Source: Synechococcus lacustris
GTDB taxonomy: Bacteria; Cyanobacteriota; Cyanobacteriia; PCC-6307; Cyanobiaceae
Assembly: GCA_903943975.1 (NCBI GenBank)
Contig: CAJAQB010000019.1
Span: 62,001 to 126,000, forward strand
Direction of reading: 5' to 3'
DNA length: 64,000 nucleotides
Shown: positions 35,094-44,676 of the stretch, in pieces
Layout of the letters: the number at the start of each line of letters is the position of its first letter
Numbering within the stretch: position 1 is the first letter of the stretch
Program-made: the position numbers and the translations under genes
The notes under the pieces: model-generated
What the model was told of the DNA's origin: nothing
Database searches by the model: none
Seen by the model: only the letters and a program-made list of their open reading frames with translations

Positions 35094-36040
35094 GCACGCT
35101 CACGCTCACCGCCCCCGCCAAGCTGAACCTGCACCTGGAGGTGCTGGGGGAGCGGGGCGATGGCTTCCATGAATTGGCGATGTTGATGCAGAGCATCGAC
35201 CTCTGCGATCAACTGCTGGTGGATGCCGGCCCCCCAGGCGAATTGCAGCTGGAATGCTCCGACCCAACCCTGCCGCTGGATGACAGCAACCTGATCCTCA
35301 AGGCTGCCGAACTGTTGCGGCAGTTTGTGGCTAGGCCGGAGCTGGGGGCCAGGATCCAGCTGCAAAAACGGATCCCGATTGGGGCGGGCTTGGCCGGCGG
35401 TTCCAGCGATGGGGCCAGCGCCCTGCTGGCCTTAAGCGAGTTTTGGGGCTTGAGCCTTACAGCCTCTGAGCTCCATGGCTTGGCGGCGGCCCTGGGCTCT
35501 GATGTGGCCTTCTGCCTGGCCGGTGGCAGCCAGCTCTGCTTTGGCCGGGGTGAGCGCCTGGAGCCCTTGCCCCCGGCCCCGGCCCTTGGGGTGCTGCTGC
35601 TTAAGGATCCCAGCGTCAGTGTTTCCACCCCCTGGGCCTACGGCCGCTGCCGCGAGCTGCGCAGCGATTTTTACCTAACGGCTGAAGCGGATTTCGAAAG
35701 CCGGCGCCAAAGCCTGCGCCAGGGGCCCCTGGTGCAGGCTCTGCTCAACGCCAATGCCAACGCCCCTGGCGAGCCCCTGGGCCTGCCGCGGCTCCGTAAT
35801 GACCTGCAGGATTTGGTGGCGGCGGAAACCGCCTCGGTGCAGGCCGGCCTCGCCCTTTTGAAGGGGGCTAGCGGCGCCATGGCCCTGGCGATGAGTGGCT
35901 CTGGCCCCAGCCTGTTTGCCTTGTTCGCCGATCAGAGTGCGGCTGCCCTCGCCCAGCAGCAGCTGCAGACCAACCTCCAGGAGAATGGCTTCGAGAGCTG
36001 GGTCTGCTCATTCCTGCCGCCCCGTACCCCCCATGGCTGA
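35090..36040 (+). CDS. ispE: 4-diphosphocytidyl-2-C-methyl-D-erythritol kinase
   Basis: Fourth step of the MEP route to isoprenoids, which feeds carotenoids, phytyl tails and plastoquinone. A 316-residue GHMP kinase: [24 protein letters not shown], the ATP loop [20 protein letters not shown], and the C-terminal [13 protein letters not shown]. The start is TTG at 35090, overlapping the rsmA stop by four bases. The DUF3082 gene starts 8 bp before its stop in another frame. Confidence 0.95.
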   Translation: MSTLTLTAPAKLNLHLEVLGERGDGFHELAMLMQSIDLCDQLLVDAGPPGELQLECSDPTLPLDDSNLILKAAELLRQFVARPELGARIQLQKRIPIGAGLAGGSSDGASALLALSEFWGLSLTASELHGLAAALGSDVAFCLAGGSQLCFGRGERLEPLPPAPALGVLLLKDPSVSVSTPWAYGRCRELRSDFYLTAEADFESRRQSLRQGPLVQALLNANANAPGEPLGLPRLRNDLQDLVAAETASVQAGLALLKGASGAMALAMSGSGPSLFALFADQSAAALAQQQLQTNLQENGFESWVCSFLPPRTPHG

Positions 36041-36335
36041 AACTCCCCCCCCCAAGGCCCCTGAACCAAGCCGGCTGAGCTATCTGAGTGGTGGCCTCAC
36101 CAGTGCCCTGTTTTGTGCCGTGGCGGTGTTCTTGACCCAGCGGCTGCTGGGTTATTACGCCAACCATCCCCCCCACTACAGCCAACAGGTGGCCCAGTCG
36201 ATCGCCACAGCAATGAAAACGCTGCTGGTGGGCAGCGCCAGCCTGGCCTGCTTCAGTTTTGGCCTAACGACGCTGGGTTTGTTGCTGCTATTCCTGCGGA
36301 GCCTGTTGCCCGGCCGTAAGCCAGCCCAGGGCTGA
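36033..36335 (+). CDS. DUF3082 membrane protein
   Basis: 100 residues with two membrane helices ([21 protein letters not shown] and [24 protein letters not shown]) around a short loop ([22 protein letters not shown]), matching the cyanobacterial DUF3082 pattern. Function unknown. The start overlaps the ispE 3' end by 8 bp. Confidence 0.82.
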   Translation: MAETPPPKAPEPSRLSYLSGGLTSALFCAVAVFLTQRLLGYYANHPPHYSQQVAQSIATAMKTLLVGSASLACFSFGLTTLGLLLLFLRSLLPGRKPAQG

Positions 36336-36414
36336 GCTGCACGACCCTGAGCTCGGCACTGATAAGTTGACCCCTTGCCGGACCCAGCCGGCCAGCCGCC
36401 CTGCGCCTGATTTC

Positions 36415-37392
36415 GTGGCCGAAACCCTTCTGTTTAATGCCTTGCGTGAAGCCATCGATGAGGAGATGGCCCTAGACCCCCTTGTTTGCGTGATGGGGGA
36501 GGACGTGGGCCACTACGGCGGTTCCTACAAGGTCACCAAGGATTTGTATGAGAAATACGGCGAACTGAGGGTTCTAGATACGCCGATCGCTGAGAACAGT
36601 TTCACCGGCATGGCCGTGGGGGCTGCGATGACGGGCCTACGGCCAATCGTCGAAGGCATGAACATGGGCTTCCTGTTGCTGGCCTTTAACCAGATCTCCA
36701 ACAACATGGGGATGCTGAGATATACCAGTGGTGGCAATTTCACAATCCCCACGGTGGTCCGTGGTCCCGGCGGGGTTGGCCGTCAGCTGGGGGCCGAGCA
36801 TAGCCAGCGGCTGGAGGCCTATTTCCACGCGGTGCCCGGCATCAAGATCGTTGCCTGCAGCACCCCCACCAATGCCAAGGGGCTGATGAAGGCAGCGATT
36901 CGAGATAACAATCCGGTGCTGTTTTTCGAGCATGTGTTGCTCTATAACCTCAGCGAGGAGATTCCCAGCGGCGAATACACCTGCGCCCTTGATCGGGCTG
37001 AATTAGTGCGGGAGGGCAAAGACATCACCCTGATTACCTATTCACGGATGCGCCACCACTGCCAGGCGGCGGTGAAGCAGCTGGTGGAACAGGGCTATGA
37101 CCCAGAGCTGATTGATCTGATCAGCCTCAAGCCCTTTGACATGGAAACGATCAGCCGTTCGATTGCCAAAACCCATCGGGTGGTGATCGTGGAGGAGTGC
37201 ATGAAAACCGGTGGCATCGCCGCTGAATTGATTGCCCTGATCACAGAGCAATGTTTCGACGAACTCGACGCGGCGCCGATGCGGCTCTCCAGCCAGGACA
37301 TTCCCACCCCTTACAACGGCACGCTGGAAAATCTGACGATTATTCAGCCCCATCAGATTGTTGAAGCCGTTAAAGGCTTGGTGCAGCGATGA
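36415..37392 (+). CDS. pdhB: pyruvate dehydrogenase E1 component, beta subunit
   Basis: Part of the pyruvate dehydrogenase complex making acetyl-CoA; pairs with PdhA (not in window) to bind thiamine diphosphate. The 325-residue protein has [54 protein letters not shown], and [17 protein letters not shown] at 36415 matches the family N-terminus. A TTG at 36367 would add sixteen residues and cannot be excluded. secD starts 4 bp before the stop. Confidence 0.95.
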   Translation: MAETLLFNALREAIDEEMALDPLVCVMGEDVGHYGGSYKVTKDLYEKYGELRVLDTPIAENSFTGMAVGAAMTGLRPIVEGMNMGFLLLAFNQISNNMGMLRYTSGGNFTIPTVVRGPGGVGRQLGAEHSQRLEAYFHAVPGIKIVACSTPTNAKGLMKAAIRDNNPVLFFEHVLLYNLSEEIPSGEYTCALDRAELVREGKDITLITYSRMRHHCQAAVKQLVEQGYDPELIDLISLKPFDMETISRSIAKTHRVVIVEECMKTGGIAAELIALITEQCFDELDAAPMRLSSQDIPTPYNGTLENLTIIQPHQIVEAVKGLVQR

Positions 37393-38861
37393 CCCGCCCC
37401 CAAGGTTGGTTGGCCTTGATTTTGGCCCTGGCGATCGGCAGTTTGTTGGTGTTGCGCACCCTGCCCCTCTCGCTCGGGCTAGACCTGCGTGGCGGCAGTC
37501 AGTTGACCCTGTTGATCAAGCCCGCCGGCAGGATCACCCAGGTGGACAGCAAGCAGCTGGAGGCCGTTAAGGACGTGCTGGAACGGCGGGTGAATGGGCT
37601 TGGGGTTTCAGAGGCCACTGTTACCACCTCCGGCAATGATCGGATTGTGGTGCAACTGCCCGGGGTGCAAGATCCCCGCCGGGCCGCCAGCGTGCTGGGT
37701 ACCACTGCCATGCTCGAATTCCGGGCCCAGAAAGTTGGCACCGACCAGGAGATGACCGGGCTGCTGCGCCTCAAGCGCCTGATCGAAGCCAAGCTCAATC
37801 AACTGCAGGGCAAAGCAAAATCTACCGATGGCAAACCTGCCCCTGATGTGAGCGGACCCCTGGGGGAAACGCTTAAGTCGCTGGGGTTAGAGGCGCCCCA
37901 GGGGGCCAACGAAGAGCAACAACTGGAGCTGATTCTCCAAGACAGTAATCGCCGCATTGTTGGCCTGTTTGAGGCGCCCCTACTCACCGGTAGCCATCTA
38001 ATTGATGCTGGCCGAGTACAGCAAACAAATAGCCCCAATTGGGAGGTAACCCTGCGCTTTGATCGGGAGGGGGGTGATCAATTTGCGGCGCTCACCAAGT
38101 CGATTGCCGGCACTAATCGTTTGCTTGGAATCATGCTTGATGGCCGCTCCATCAGTGAAGCCAGCGTTGGTCCCCAGTTCGCCACCGCAGGCATAACCGG
38201 CGGAGCCGCCAGTATCACCGGTGGTTTCAGTGCTGATCAAGCCCGCGACCTGGAGGTGCAGCTCCGTGGTGGCGCCTTGCCCCTGCCGGTGGAGATCATC
38301 GAAAACCGCAGCGTTGGCCCCACCCTGGGGGCTGAAAACGTGCGCAATAGCCTGCTGGCGGCCCTGGTGGGCATTGGCCTGGTGGGTATTTTCATGGTGG
38401 TGCTCTATCGCTTGCCAGGTTTTGTGGCCGTGTTGGCCCTTGGCCTCTATGCCCTCTTCAACCTGGCGATGTATGCCCTGATTCCGGTGACCCTCACCCT
38501 GCCAGGGATCGCCGGCTTCATCCTCTCGGTGGGCATGGCTGTGGATGCCAACATCCTGATCTTTGAGCGCACCAAGGAAGAATTGCTAGATGGCAATACC
38601 CTTTTCCGTTCGGTGGATGTGGGTTTCACCCGCGCCTTTTCATCAATTTTTGATGGCCACGTCACCACACTTATCAGTTGTGCGGCCCTCGGCTGGCTGG
38701 GCAGTGGCCTGGTGCGGGGCTTTGCTATTACCCTCGCCGTGGGGGTCGTGTTGAGCCTGTTCACCGCCCTCACCTGCACACGCACCCTGCTGCGCCTGTT
38801 GCTCAGCTACCCCGTCCTGCGTCGACCCGGCCTATTCCTGGCTGCCCCCACCCAACCATGA
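37389..38861 (+). CDS. secD: protein translocase subunit SecD
   Basis: Uses the proton gradient to pull proteins through SecYEG. The 490-residue protein starts with a membrane helix and [15 protein letters not shown], has a large periplasmic P1 region (about 40-310), and then five more helices with [24 protein letters not shown], the conserved RND motif. Start ATG 37389 overlaps the pdhB stop. secF overlaps its stop (ATGA). Confidence 0.96.
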   Translation: MTRPQGWLALILALAIGSLLVLRTLPLSLGLDLRGGSQLTLLIKPAGRITQVDSKQLEAVKDVLERRVNGLGVSEATVTTSGNDRIVVQLPGVQDPRRAASVLGTTAMLEFRAQKVGTDQEMTGLLRLKRLIEAKLNQLQGKAKSTDGKPAPDVSGPLGETLKSLGLEAPQGANEEQQLELILQDSNRRIVGLFEAPLLTGSHLIDAGRVQQTNSPNWEVTLRFDREGGDQFAALTKSIAGTNRLLGIMLDGRSISEASVGPQFATAGITGGAASITGGFSADQARDLEVQLRGGALPLPVEIIENRSVGPTLGAENVRNSLLAALVGIGLVGIFMVVLYRLPGFVAVLALGLYALFNLAMYALIPVTLTLPGIAGFILSVGMAVDANILIFERTKEELLDGNTLFRSVDVGFTRAFSSIFDGHVTTLISCAALGWLGSGLVRGFAITLAVGVVLSLFTALTCTRTLLRLLLSYPVLRRPGLFLAAPTQP

Positions 38862-39817
38862 CCTCCTCCACCGGTGCGTTGCTGCGGGAACCCCGCTTCC
38901 GCATCACCCGTTACCGCCGCATCTGCCTAGGTATCACTGCGGTACTGGTATTTCTTAGCCTGTTGGGTTTATTCCTTTCTTGGTTGTCTCCCCTGCATTC
39001 GCCGCTTAAACCTGGGCTGGATTTCACCGGCGGCACCTCAATCCAGGTGGAACGTCGTTGTGAACCCAAGTGCGCTGATCTCAATGTTGATGCTATCCGC
39101 AAGGCCCTAGTTGAACCAGCGGTGGTGCAACTGCTCGATGATGGCCGGGCGATCAGTTTGCGCACTGCCGCCCTCAGCCCAGCCGAAAGCGGCGAGGTGG
39201 TGGAAGCACTAAACAAAATTGCTGGACCCCTGAAGCAGGAAGGCACCCAAATCAACACGATTGGCCCCTTGCTAGGTGAACAGTTGCTGCGCAGCAGCCT
39301 GTTGGCCCTGCTGGTTAGTTTCGTGGGTGTTGCCCTATATATTTCAGCTCGCTATGCCCGCCTCTACGCCGGCATGGCCCTGGTTTGCTTGGCCCATGAC
39401 GTACTTCTAACAGCAGGTTTATTTGCCTGGTTGGGGCTGATATGGGGGGTGGAGGTGGATAGCTTGTTTGCCGTAGCCCTGCTCACCCTCGCTGGCTATT
39501 CAGTGAATGACACGGTGGTGGTCTTTGACCGGATCCGTGAACAACAGCAGGTGTTGCCAAATCTCAGCGTGGAGGATCAGGTGGATCGGGCGGTGGCCGG
39601 TACGCTCACCCGCTCTCTTTTCACCACCCTCTGCACCGAATTACCAATCTTGGCCCTGCTCTTCTTTGGTGGCGAAAGTCTTCATTGGTTTGCCGTGGCC
39701 CTGTTTGTGGGGGTGGCGGTGGGGGGCTGGTCGAGTATTGGGGTGATCCCACCGCTGCTGCCAATTTTTGGCGGCAGGTTACCCCAAAAAATTAATTCTG
39801 TTTCGGCAAGCGCGTGA
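38858..39817 (+). CDS. secF: protein translocase subunit SecF
   Basis: Partner of SecD in protein export. 319 residues: FRITRYRRICLGITAVLVFLSLLGL as first helix, GLDFTGGTSIQVE, and the later helices with AGYSVNDTVVVFDRIRE. I chose ATG at 38858, coupled to the secD stop, because the family N-terminus is at this position; the open frame to 38678 is not SecF-like. A small membrane protein overlaps its 3' end. Confidence 0.96.
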   Translation: MTSSTGALLREPRFRITRYRRICLGITAVLVFLSLLGLFLSWLSPLHSPLKPGLDFTGGTSIQVERRCEPKCADLNVDAIRKALVEPAVVQLLDDGRAISLRTAALSPAESGEVVEALNKIAGPLKQEGTQINTIGPLLGEQLLRSSLLALLVSFVGVALYISARYARLYAGMALVCLAHDVLLTAGLFAWLGLIWGVEVDSLFAVALLTLAGYSVNDTVVVFDRIREQQQVLPNLSVEDQVDRAVAGTLTRSLFTTLCTELPILALLFFGGESLHWFAVALFVGVAVGGWSSIGVIPPLLPIFGGRLPQKINSVSASA

Positions 39818-40020
39818 GAATCTCCCGGGGCTTGGCACTGTTGCTAATGCTATTGGCCCTATTGGAATTGCGTACGGAAATTACGCTGCTTATTCAGCAT
39901 TTTACCTGGACTGGCTTTTTCTTTGCAATTGGCAGCCATAAGTTAGCCGCCTTGATTGTATTGCTTACTCCCTGGGCCTTCGTTGGTCGATCGAGGCCCG
40001 CAGGGTCCAGCGGTCCATGA
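39814..40020 (+). CDS. small membrane protein downstream of secF
   Basis: 68 residues starting at GTG 39814, which overlaps the secF stop (GTGA). There are two hydrophobic segments (RGLALLLMLLALLELR and FFFAIGSHKLAALIVLLTPWAFV). No family is recognised, but the coupling to secF suggests it is translated with SecDF. Its last 56 bp overlap the convergent AI-2E-family gene. Confidence 0.6.
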   Translation: MRISRGLALLLMLLALLELRTEITLLIQHFTWTGFFFAIGSHKLAALIVLLTPWAFVGRSRPAGSSGP

Positions 40021-41023
40021 TTTCTTTAACAAATATTTCCTCAAGCAACACCTGAAGTACCACCACAAATGGCAGGGCCAAAAGCACCCCTGGCAGCCCC
40101 ATTAAGGCGCCAAGGCTTAGTTGGGCCATCAATGCCACGGTGGGCAACAGGTTCACCGTACGTTTCAATAACAATGGAGTTAAGAGAAAGGCTTCAGCGT
40201 TCTGCAAAAACAGCCGCAGGATGATCACCTGCAGGCTGAGTAATGGTGAGATCAAGAGGGCCACCGCCGCGGGCACCAGGGTGGCCACAGTGGGCCCAAT
40301 CGTGGGTACAAAGGTGAGTAACCCACAAATCAAGCCACTGAGCAGGGCAAGCGGCACCTTCAGCCAGGCCAGCCCAGCCCAGGTGAGCAGGAAAACAATC
40401 AGCGAAGAAAGGGTCATCCCCGCCAGCCAACCGCCGAGGGCCTCGCGGCATTCCGCCAACAGGCGACGGCTGTGCTGCCGATAGAAGCGCGGGGTGGCAG
40501 CAATCAGCAGGCGCGTATGACTGTTGGGATCCAGGCAAAGCAGCAGGGCCAGCAGGGCCATCAACAGCACCTGGATAGAAGTATTGGCTGCCCCCCCCGC
40601 CAGCCCCAGCAACTGACTGCCCAGGGGCTGGAGCCTTTCGAGGCTGGAAAAACTATTAAGAGAATTCTGAAAATCACTGAGGCCCTTCACTTGGCCGCTG
40701 AGTACCACCAGCCGTTGCATCAGCACGGGCACCAATTGGGTGAGGGTCTGGGCCTGCTGCACCAGTTCCGGCAGCAGCAGATAACCAAGCACCGTTGCCA
40801 GCCCGCCAAAGGCCAGCACCACCAAGGCCAGGGCCAGGGGCCGCTGCAGCCCCAGCCGTTGCCTTAACAGCTGCACTGGCACATCCAAGGCGACGGCTAG
40901 TACCACCGCCCCAAATAAAACCAGCAACACCCAGCGCAGTTCCCAGGCCAGCACCGCCAGCAGCAATAGGGCGAGGCTGCCCAGCAAAGCCGGCCAGCTA
41001 ATGGCGGAGCTGCTTGCTCTCAT
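39965..41023 (-). CDS. AI-2E family transporter, copy 1
   Basis: 352 residues with about eight membrane helices of the AI-2 exporter/permease (PerM) family, with ALICGLLTFVPTIGPTVATLVPAAVALL as the family core. The family includes AI-2 exporters, Na+/H+ antiporters and PerM-like proteins, so the substrate is unknown. It is directly coupled to a paralogue upstream by a 4-bp overlap (41020-41023). The 3' end overlaps the small secF-linked gene. Confidence 0.88.
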   Translation of the reverse strand: MRASSSAISWPALLGSLALLLLAVLAWELRWVLLVLFGAVVLAVALDVPVQLLRQRLGLQRPLALALVVLAFGGLATVLGYLLLPELVQQAQTLTQLVPVLMQRLVVLSGQVKGLSDFQNSLNSFSSLERLQPLGSQLLGLAGGAANTSIQVLLMALLALLLCLDPNSHTRLLIAATPRFYRQHSRRLLAECREALGGWLAGMTLSSLIVFLLTWAGLAWLKVPLALLSGLICGLLTFVPTIGPTVATLVPAAVALLISPLLSLQVIILRLFLQNAEAFLLTPLLLKRTVNLLPTVALMAQLSLGALMGLPGVLLALPFVVVLQVLLEEIFVKEIMDRWTLRASIDQRRPRE

Positions 41024-42069
41024 GGCCAGCGGGGGCGCTTCCAGCCATCCAGCAGATCATGGATCAGCAGTTCCCGCAGCATCACCTGTAAACAAACGGC
41101 GAGGGGCAGGGCCAGCAGCAGGCCCACAGGCCCAAAAATGACCGTGAAAATCACCTGGGCCGCCAGGGTTAAACCCGGCAATAACTTCAGCTGGTGATGC
41201 ATCACTGAAGGGGTAATCACGTAGCTCTCCAGGTTCTGGATCACCACATAAAGCAGCAGCACCGCCAATGGTTTCCAGGGGTTCTCCAGCAGGGCCACGG
41301 CCATCGGAAATACCGTGCCAATGGTGGGGCCCACATTGGGAATCACGTTCAACAGCCCCGCCAGCAGGGCATTGGCCATGGTGAGCTTCACCCCCAGCAG
41401 GCTGAGGCCAATGAAGGCCAGCAGGCCCACACACACGGAACTAATCAGCACCCCCACCATCCAGCTGCTGAGCGCTTCGCCGCAGAGGTGGAGCACCTGG
41501 CGGAAACGGCGGCGGTAAAAAGAGGGCAGCAGCGCCACCGCCACCTCGCGATAGCCGCGGGGCTGGGCGGTAAACATCACCGCCACCGCCAGCACAAACA
41601 ACAACTGCAGCAAGCCACCGCCGAGGTTGCCGGCCAGGCCGAGCAATTGACCAAGGCTGCGGCTCACCCCCCAGTCGGAGGGCTCGGTGAATGATTGCAG
41701 CCAGCCCTCGGGTAATTCGCTGTGGCCATAGAGCATCAGGCTGATTCGGTGCAGGCTGCCACTGGCTAGCTGCCCCAGGGTTGCCGCCGCCTCGGGCAAC
41801 TGACGAACTAATTCTTCGAACTGCTTCACAAAGGGGGGAATCAGCACGGCGCCCAGCAGCAGGGCCCCTACCAACACCAAACCGAGGCCCAGCAGCAACG
41901 CCTGCCAGCGCCTCCACTGGAGGCGCCGTTCAAGGGCCCCCACCAGGCTGGAGAGGGCCACGGCCAGCACGATTGAGCCAAACAACTCAATCAAAACCCC
42001 GCGCAGGTTCCAGAGCAGGGCAGCGGCGGCAAGTAATGCGGCGAAGGCGCACCACTGGGCAAATTTCAT
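41020..42069 (-). CDS. AI-2E family transporter, copy 2
   Basis: 349 residues, a paralogue of the gene immediately downstream, sharing GLLNVIPNVGPTIGTVFPMAVALL and QNLESYVITPSVMHHQLKLLP. The tandem pair probably arose by duplication. I chose ATG at 42069 (start MKFAQWCAF); upstream residues look non-native and overlap the psb28 region. psb28 ends 8 bp before it on the same strand. Confidence 0.88.
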   Translation of the reverse strand: MKFAQWCAFAALLAAAALLWNLRGVLIELFGSIVLAVALSSLVGALERRLQWRRWQALLLGLGLVLVGALLLGAVLIPPFVKQFEELVRQLPEAAATLGQLASGSLHRISLMLYGHSELPEGWLQSFTEPSDWGVSRSLGQLLGLAGNLGGGLLQLLFVLAVAVMFTAQPRGYREVAVALLPSFYRRRFRQVLHLCGEALSSWMVGVLISSVCVGLLAFIGLSLLGVKLTMANALLAGLLNVIPNVGPTIGTVFPMAVALLENPWKPLAVLLLYVVIQNLESYVITPSVMHHQLKLLPGLTLAAQVIFTVIFGPVGLLLALPLAVCLQVMLRELLIHDLLDGWKRPRWP

Positions 42070-42076
42070 CGGCTGA

Positions 42077-42415
42077 TCAGCTTTGGCTGAAACCAAGCTC
42101 GTGGCTGGCGGCATAGCGCTCGGCAAAACGCATGAAGCGTTCGAATTCGACCTCACTCTTCCATGTGTAGGTGGCTTCCAAGGCGCTGGCCTTGCCATTT
42201 ACGAAGCGGGCATTCACCGAACGGGTCACCAGTTCGCCCTCCTCGTCCAGCAGAAACATGCCGGTGATGTCCCCCAGTGTTTCCGGGGCCAGGGCCACGG
42301 GCTCCTCAAAAACAAACAGGGCCTGGCCGGTCACGCCGTCCCGGGATCTGGTGAGGCGGATATCGGGAACAACGGTTTCATCAGTGCCACGGAAAAACTG
42401 GATGGCTGCTCCCAT
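42077..42415 (-). CDS. psb28: photosystem II assembly protein Psb28
   Basis: 112 residues. [39 protein letters not shown] and [21 protein letters not shown] are the Psb28 pattern. Psb28 joins photosystem II assembly intermediates (CP47 modules) and is absent from the mature complex. It is transcribed with the two AI-2E-family genes downstream and is divergent from gun4 across a 98-bp spacer. Confidence 0.95.
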   Translation of the reverse strand: MGAAIQFFRGTDETVVPDIRLTRSRDGVTGQALFVFEEPVALAPETLGDITGMFLLDEEGELVTRSVNARFVNGKASALEATYTWKSEVEFERFMRFAERYAASHELGFSQS

Positions 42416-42513
42416 CGGTGCCCTCTAAAGCGGCAAGCTTAGGCAGTGCTGGCGGCTTTGAAGTCGCTGCTTAGCGGTGCCCGCTGCGATACTGGCCACT
42501 GGCCTGTCTAGTT

Positions 42514-43260
42514 ATGTTGTCTGGTCCGCGTCCAACCACCGCCGCCGGTGCCCCCCTTGGGGGAGCGTTGGAGCCAAAGGAAATGCTGGAACGGTTCCTT
42601 TCCGGTTCAAATCGCCAGCGGCAACGGGAATGGCCCCAGCTGCAGGCCCTGGGCCCAGCCCTGTGGGAGCCGCTCTGGCAGCGCTTAACGGCCGAGAAAC
42701 GCCAAGCCAGTAATTGGGGCCTGGGCTTACTGCTGCAATGGCTGGCCCAGGATCCGCAGCAACGGCAGTTGCTGGAAAAGCGCTGGCCCGGCGGCTGGTT
42801 GCCCAACCCCGGCCCTGGCAATCCAGCCTATGGCGATCTGCAAACGGCCCTGCTGCTGGGTCAACTGGAGGAGGCAGACCGGCTCACCAGTGCCTTCCTG
42901 CGCCAACTGGCCGGCAGTGCAGCCGAAAAGCGCGGCTATGTGTATTACAGCGAAGCGCCAGCGATCCCCCGCCTGGATCTCGGCCATCTCGATGACCTCT
43001 GGTGGTTTTATTCCGGAGGTCGCTATGGCTTCCGGGTGCAACGGCGTCTGCTGGAGCAGTGCGGCGGCCGCTGGGAGGAACTCTGGGGGCGGCTGGGCTG
43101 GAAGGACGCTGGCATCTGGACCCGTTACCCCCGTTCCTTCACCTGGACCCTCGAGGCCCCGGAGGGGCATTTGCCCCTGGTGAATCAACTAAGGGGTGTG
43201 CGCTTGCTGGATGCATTACTAAAACATCCGGCTATCGACCGGCCGACCGGCGATCGATAG
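42514..43260 (+). CDS. gun4: GUN4-domain tetrapyrrole regulator
   Basis: 248 residues. An N-terminal helical bundle (about 20-125) precedes the GUN4 core: IPRLDLGHLDDLWWFYSGGRYGFRVQ, LWGRLGWKD and WTLEAPEGHLPLVNQLRG. GUN4 binds protoporphyrin IX and Mg-protoporphyrin and stimulates Mg-chelatase, steering tetrapyrrole flux to chlorophyll. The divergent arrangement with psb28 suggests shared regulation, but no specific operator is seen. The C-terminus ends in KHPAIDRPTGDR. Confidence 0.92.
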   Translation: MLSGPRPTTAAGAPLGGALEPKEMLERFLSGSNRQRQREWPQLQALGPALWEPLWQRLTAEKRQASNWGLGLLLQWLAQDPQQRQLLEKRWPGGWLPNPGPGNPAYGDLQTALLLGQLEEADRLTSAFLRQLAGSAAEKRGYVYYSEAPAIPRLDLGHLDDLWWFYSGGRYGFRVQRRLLEQCGGRWEELWGRLGWKDAGIWTRYPRSFTWTLEAPEGHLPLVNQLRGVRLLDALLKHPAIDRPTGDR

Positions 43261-43288
43261 GATCAAAACAACGGCCGGCGACTTACCG

Positions 43289-43696
43289 ATGGGTCAGGGG
43301 CTGGGGCTTTCAACCAGTTGGTGTTGGAGTGAGTTCATCACTCCCTCCACCCTGCAGCTGCAACCCCTGATTGAGCTGCTGATGGAGCCTGTGCCCAGCC
43401 CCGACCGGGACCTGTTGCACCTGGGCCTCCAGGAGGCATTGGTAAATGCGGTGCGCCATGGCAATGGCGGTGATCCCCACAAACCGCTGCGCATTCGCCG
43501 CATCCTTTCTCCCCGCTGGTTTGTGTGGCAGGTGCAAGACCAGGGCCTGGGCATTCCCCAGCGCCACCGCCGCGGCAAACTTCCTGAAAACCTGGAGGCC
43601 CCCAGTGGCCGTGGTTTATTTCTGATCCACCAATGTTTTGACGACGTGCGCTGGAGTCGCCGCGGCAATCGCCTGCAACTGGCCAAGCGCCGTTAG
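43289..43696 (+). CDS. anti-sigma regulatory serine/threonine kinase, RsbW/SpoIIAB-like
   Basis: 135 residues with an HATPase fold: the N box in LGLQEALVNAVRHGNG, the G1 box DQGLGIP, and the G2 box PSGRGLFLI. Such kinases bind sigma factors and phosphorylate STAS antagonists. A STAS protein is encoded at 21246, and whether they are partners is inferred. The protein lacks any receiver or PAS domain. It follows gun4 by 28 bp, and its stop overlaps the convergent DUF6439-like gene by four bases. Confidence 0.85.
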   Translation: MGQGLGLSTSWCWSEFITPSTLQLQPLIELLMEPVPSPDRDLLHLGLQEALVNAVRHGNGGDPHKPLRIRRILSPRWFVWQVQDQGLGIPQRHRRGKLPENLEAPSGRGLFLIHQCFDDVRWSRRGNRLQLAKRR

Positions 43697-43947
43697 CTCG
43701 CTCGCTGGTGGCCAGGACAACCGGGATCGTGTTGTTCCCGCTGTAACCAGCGCAGGGCACTGGCCAGCAAAGCTTCCGCTTCGCCACTGCTGGGATCACT
43801 GAGCAGTTGCACCAGGGCCGCAGATAACTGCTCCGCCGCCCGGCGTTCCCGCTTGCTTTTTAACTCATGCCATTCGCTTACGGGGATGCTCAGCAGCCCA
43901 TGCAGTTCCTGGGCCTTAGCCAGTGCAGCGGTTGGTAGCGGATCCAT
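43693..43947 (-). CDS. small helical protein, DUF6439-like
   Basis: 84 residues. AKAQELHGLLSIPVSEWHELKSKRERRAAEQLSAALVQLL and ALRWLQREQHDPGCPGH match my recollection of the cyanobacterial DUF6439 pattern; I cannot confirm it by search. No function is known. Its stop overlaps the kinase gene and its start overlaps a divergent small gene. Confidence 0.7.
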   Translation of the reverse strand: MDPLPTAALAKAQELHGLLSIPVSEWHELKSKRERRAAEQLSAALVQLLSDPSSGEAEALLASALRWLQREQHDPGCPGHQRAS

Positions 43948-44002
43948 GGCAGCCAGGGCAAAGCTGCTTCATTGTGTCTGTTCCGATGGCCGCCGGGCGC
44001 CG

Positions 44003-44275
44003 ATGGCAAGCAAGCGCAAGCCCCTGCATTGGCTCCATCACCTGTCAACAGTGCTGGTTATCTGTCGCGGGGCGGGTAAGCAGCTAAAAGCTAAGGCCGC
44101 CATCGGGGTTGCCCAGCGGCGGCGGCGGCAACGTCAGCGCCTGGCCCAACAGCTGCTGGAGGCCCAGCCCTGGTGGCCCCTCGGCGGGGATCAGTTGTTT
44201 TGGCGGGGGCTGCGTTGGGGCGGCGGCGGCTTCCTAGTGGCCCAGGCCCTGCATCACTTCCTGCCGCGGGGTTAG
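44003..44275 (+). CDS. small basic protein of unknown function
   Basis: 90 residues from ATG 44003 (or 109 from ATG 43946, which overlaps the divergent start as CATG). It is strongly basic, with WLHHLSTVLVICRGAGKQLKAKAAIGVAQRRRRQRQRLAQQLL. No family is recognised. Codon use fits the neighbours, and the frame is open for its length, but no independent support such as a ribosome-binding site was found. Its 3' end overlaps the convergent 44234 gene. Confidence 0.45.
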   Translation: MASKRKPLHWLHHLSTVLVICRGAGKQLKAKAAIGVAQRRRRQRQRLAQQLLEAQPWWPLGGDQLFWRGLRWGGGGFLVAQALHHFLPRG

Positions 44276-44608
44276 GGAGGGGGCCAGTTGCTGGGAGCGG
44301 CGCAGCAGATCCTCCTGCAGTTCCAGCTCCTCGCCCCGCTCCACGTCAATCACTGTCTGGAGCAGGTGCTGGGGCCCGCGCTTCCAGGCGTTGTGGAGGG
44401 AATGGCGTAAACGGTCTTCGGCTAGCACCAGGCGATCAGCCGCTTCCCTAGGGCTTTCCCCAGAGAAGATCTCACCCTTTAGGCAAACACCAAAGCCATA
44501 GGCCTCAATGATCGGCCGACCACCCAGCAACACGGTTTGGAAGGTCCAGCCCTCAAGCCAACGCACCCGAAAGGGGTTAATCATCAAATGCAAATGGCGG
44601 TAAGCCAT
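44234..44608 (-). CDS. conserved-looking cytoplasmic protein of unknown function
   Basis: 124 residues with MINPFRVRWLEGWTFQTVLLGGRPIIEAYGFGVCLKGEI and a helical tail (LLQTVIDVERGEELELQEDLLRR). No domain is recognised. The start is supported by a good ribosome-binding site (AGAAGGAA) about 10 bp upstream. It lies downstream of the methyltransferase gene on the same strand after a 68-bp AT-rich spacer. Confidence 0.75.
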   Translation of the reverse strand: MAYRHLHLMINPFRVRWLEGWTFQTVLLGGRPIIEAYGFGVCLKGEIFSGESPREAADRLVLAEDRLRHSLHNAWKRGPQHLLQTVIDVERGEELELQEDLLRRSQQLAPSLTPRQEVMQGLGH

Positions 44609-44676
44609 TTCAGCGGATTCCTTCTCGTTTTACAAGTTTCTTTCCTTTTGTGTTTACCTTTGAAAACTTTGTCTGC

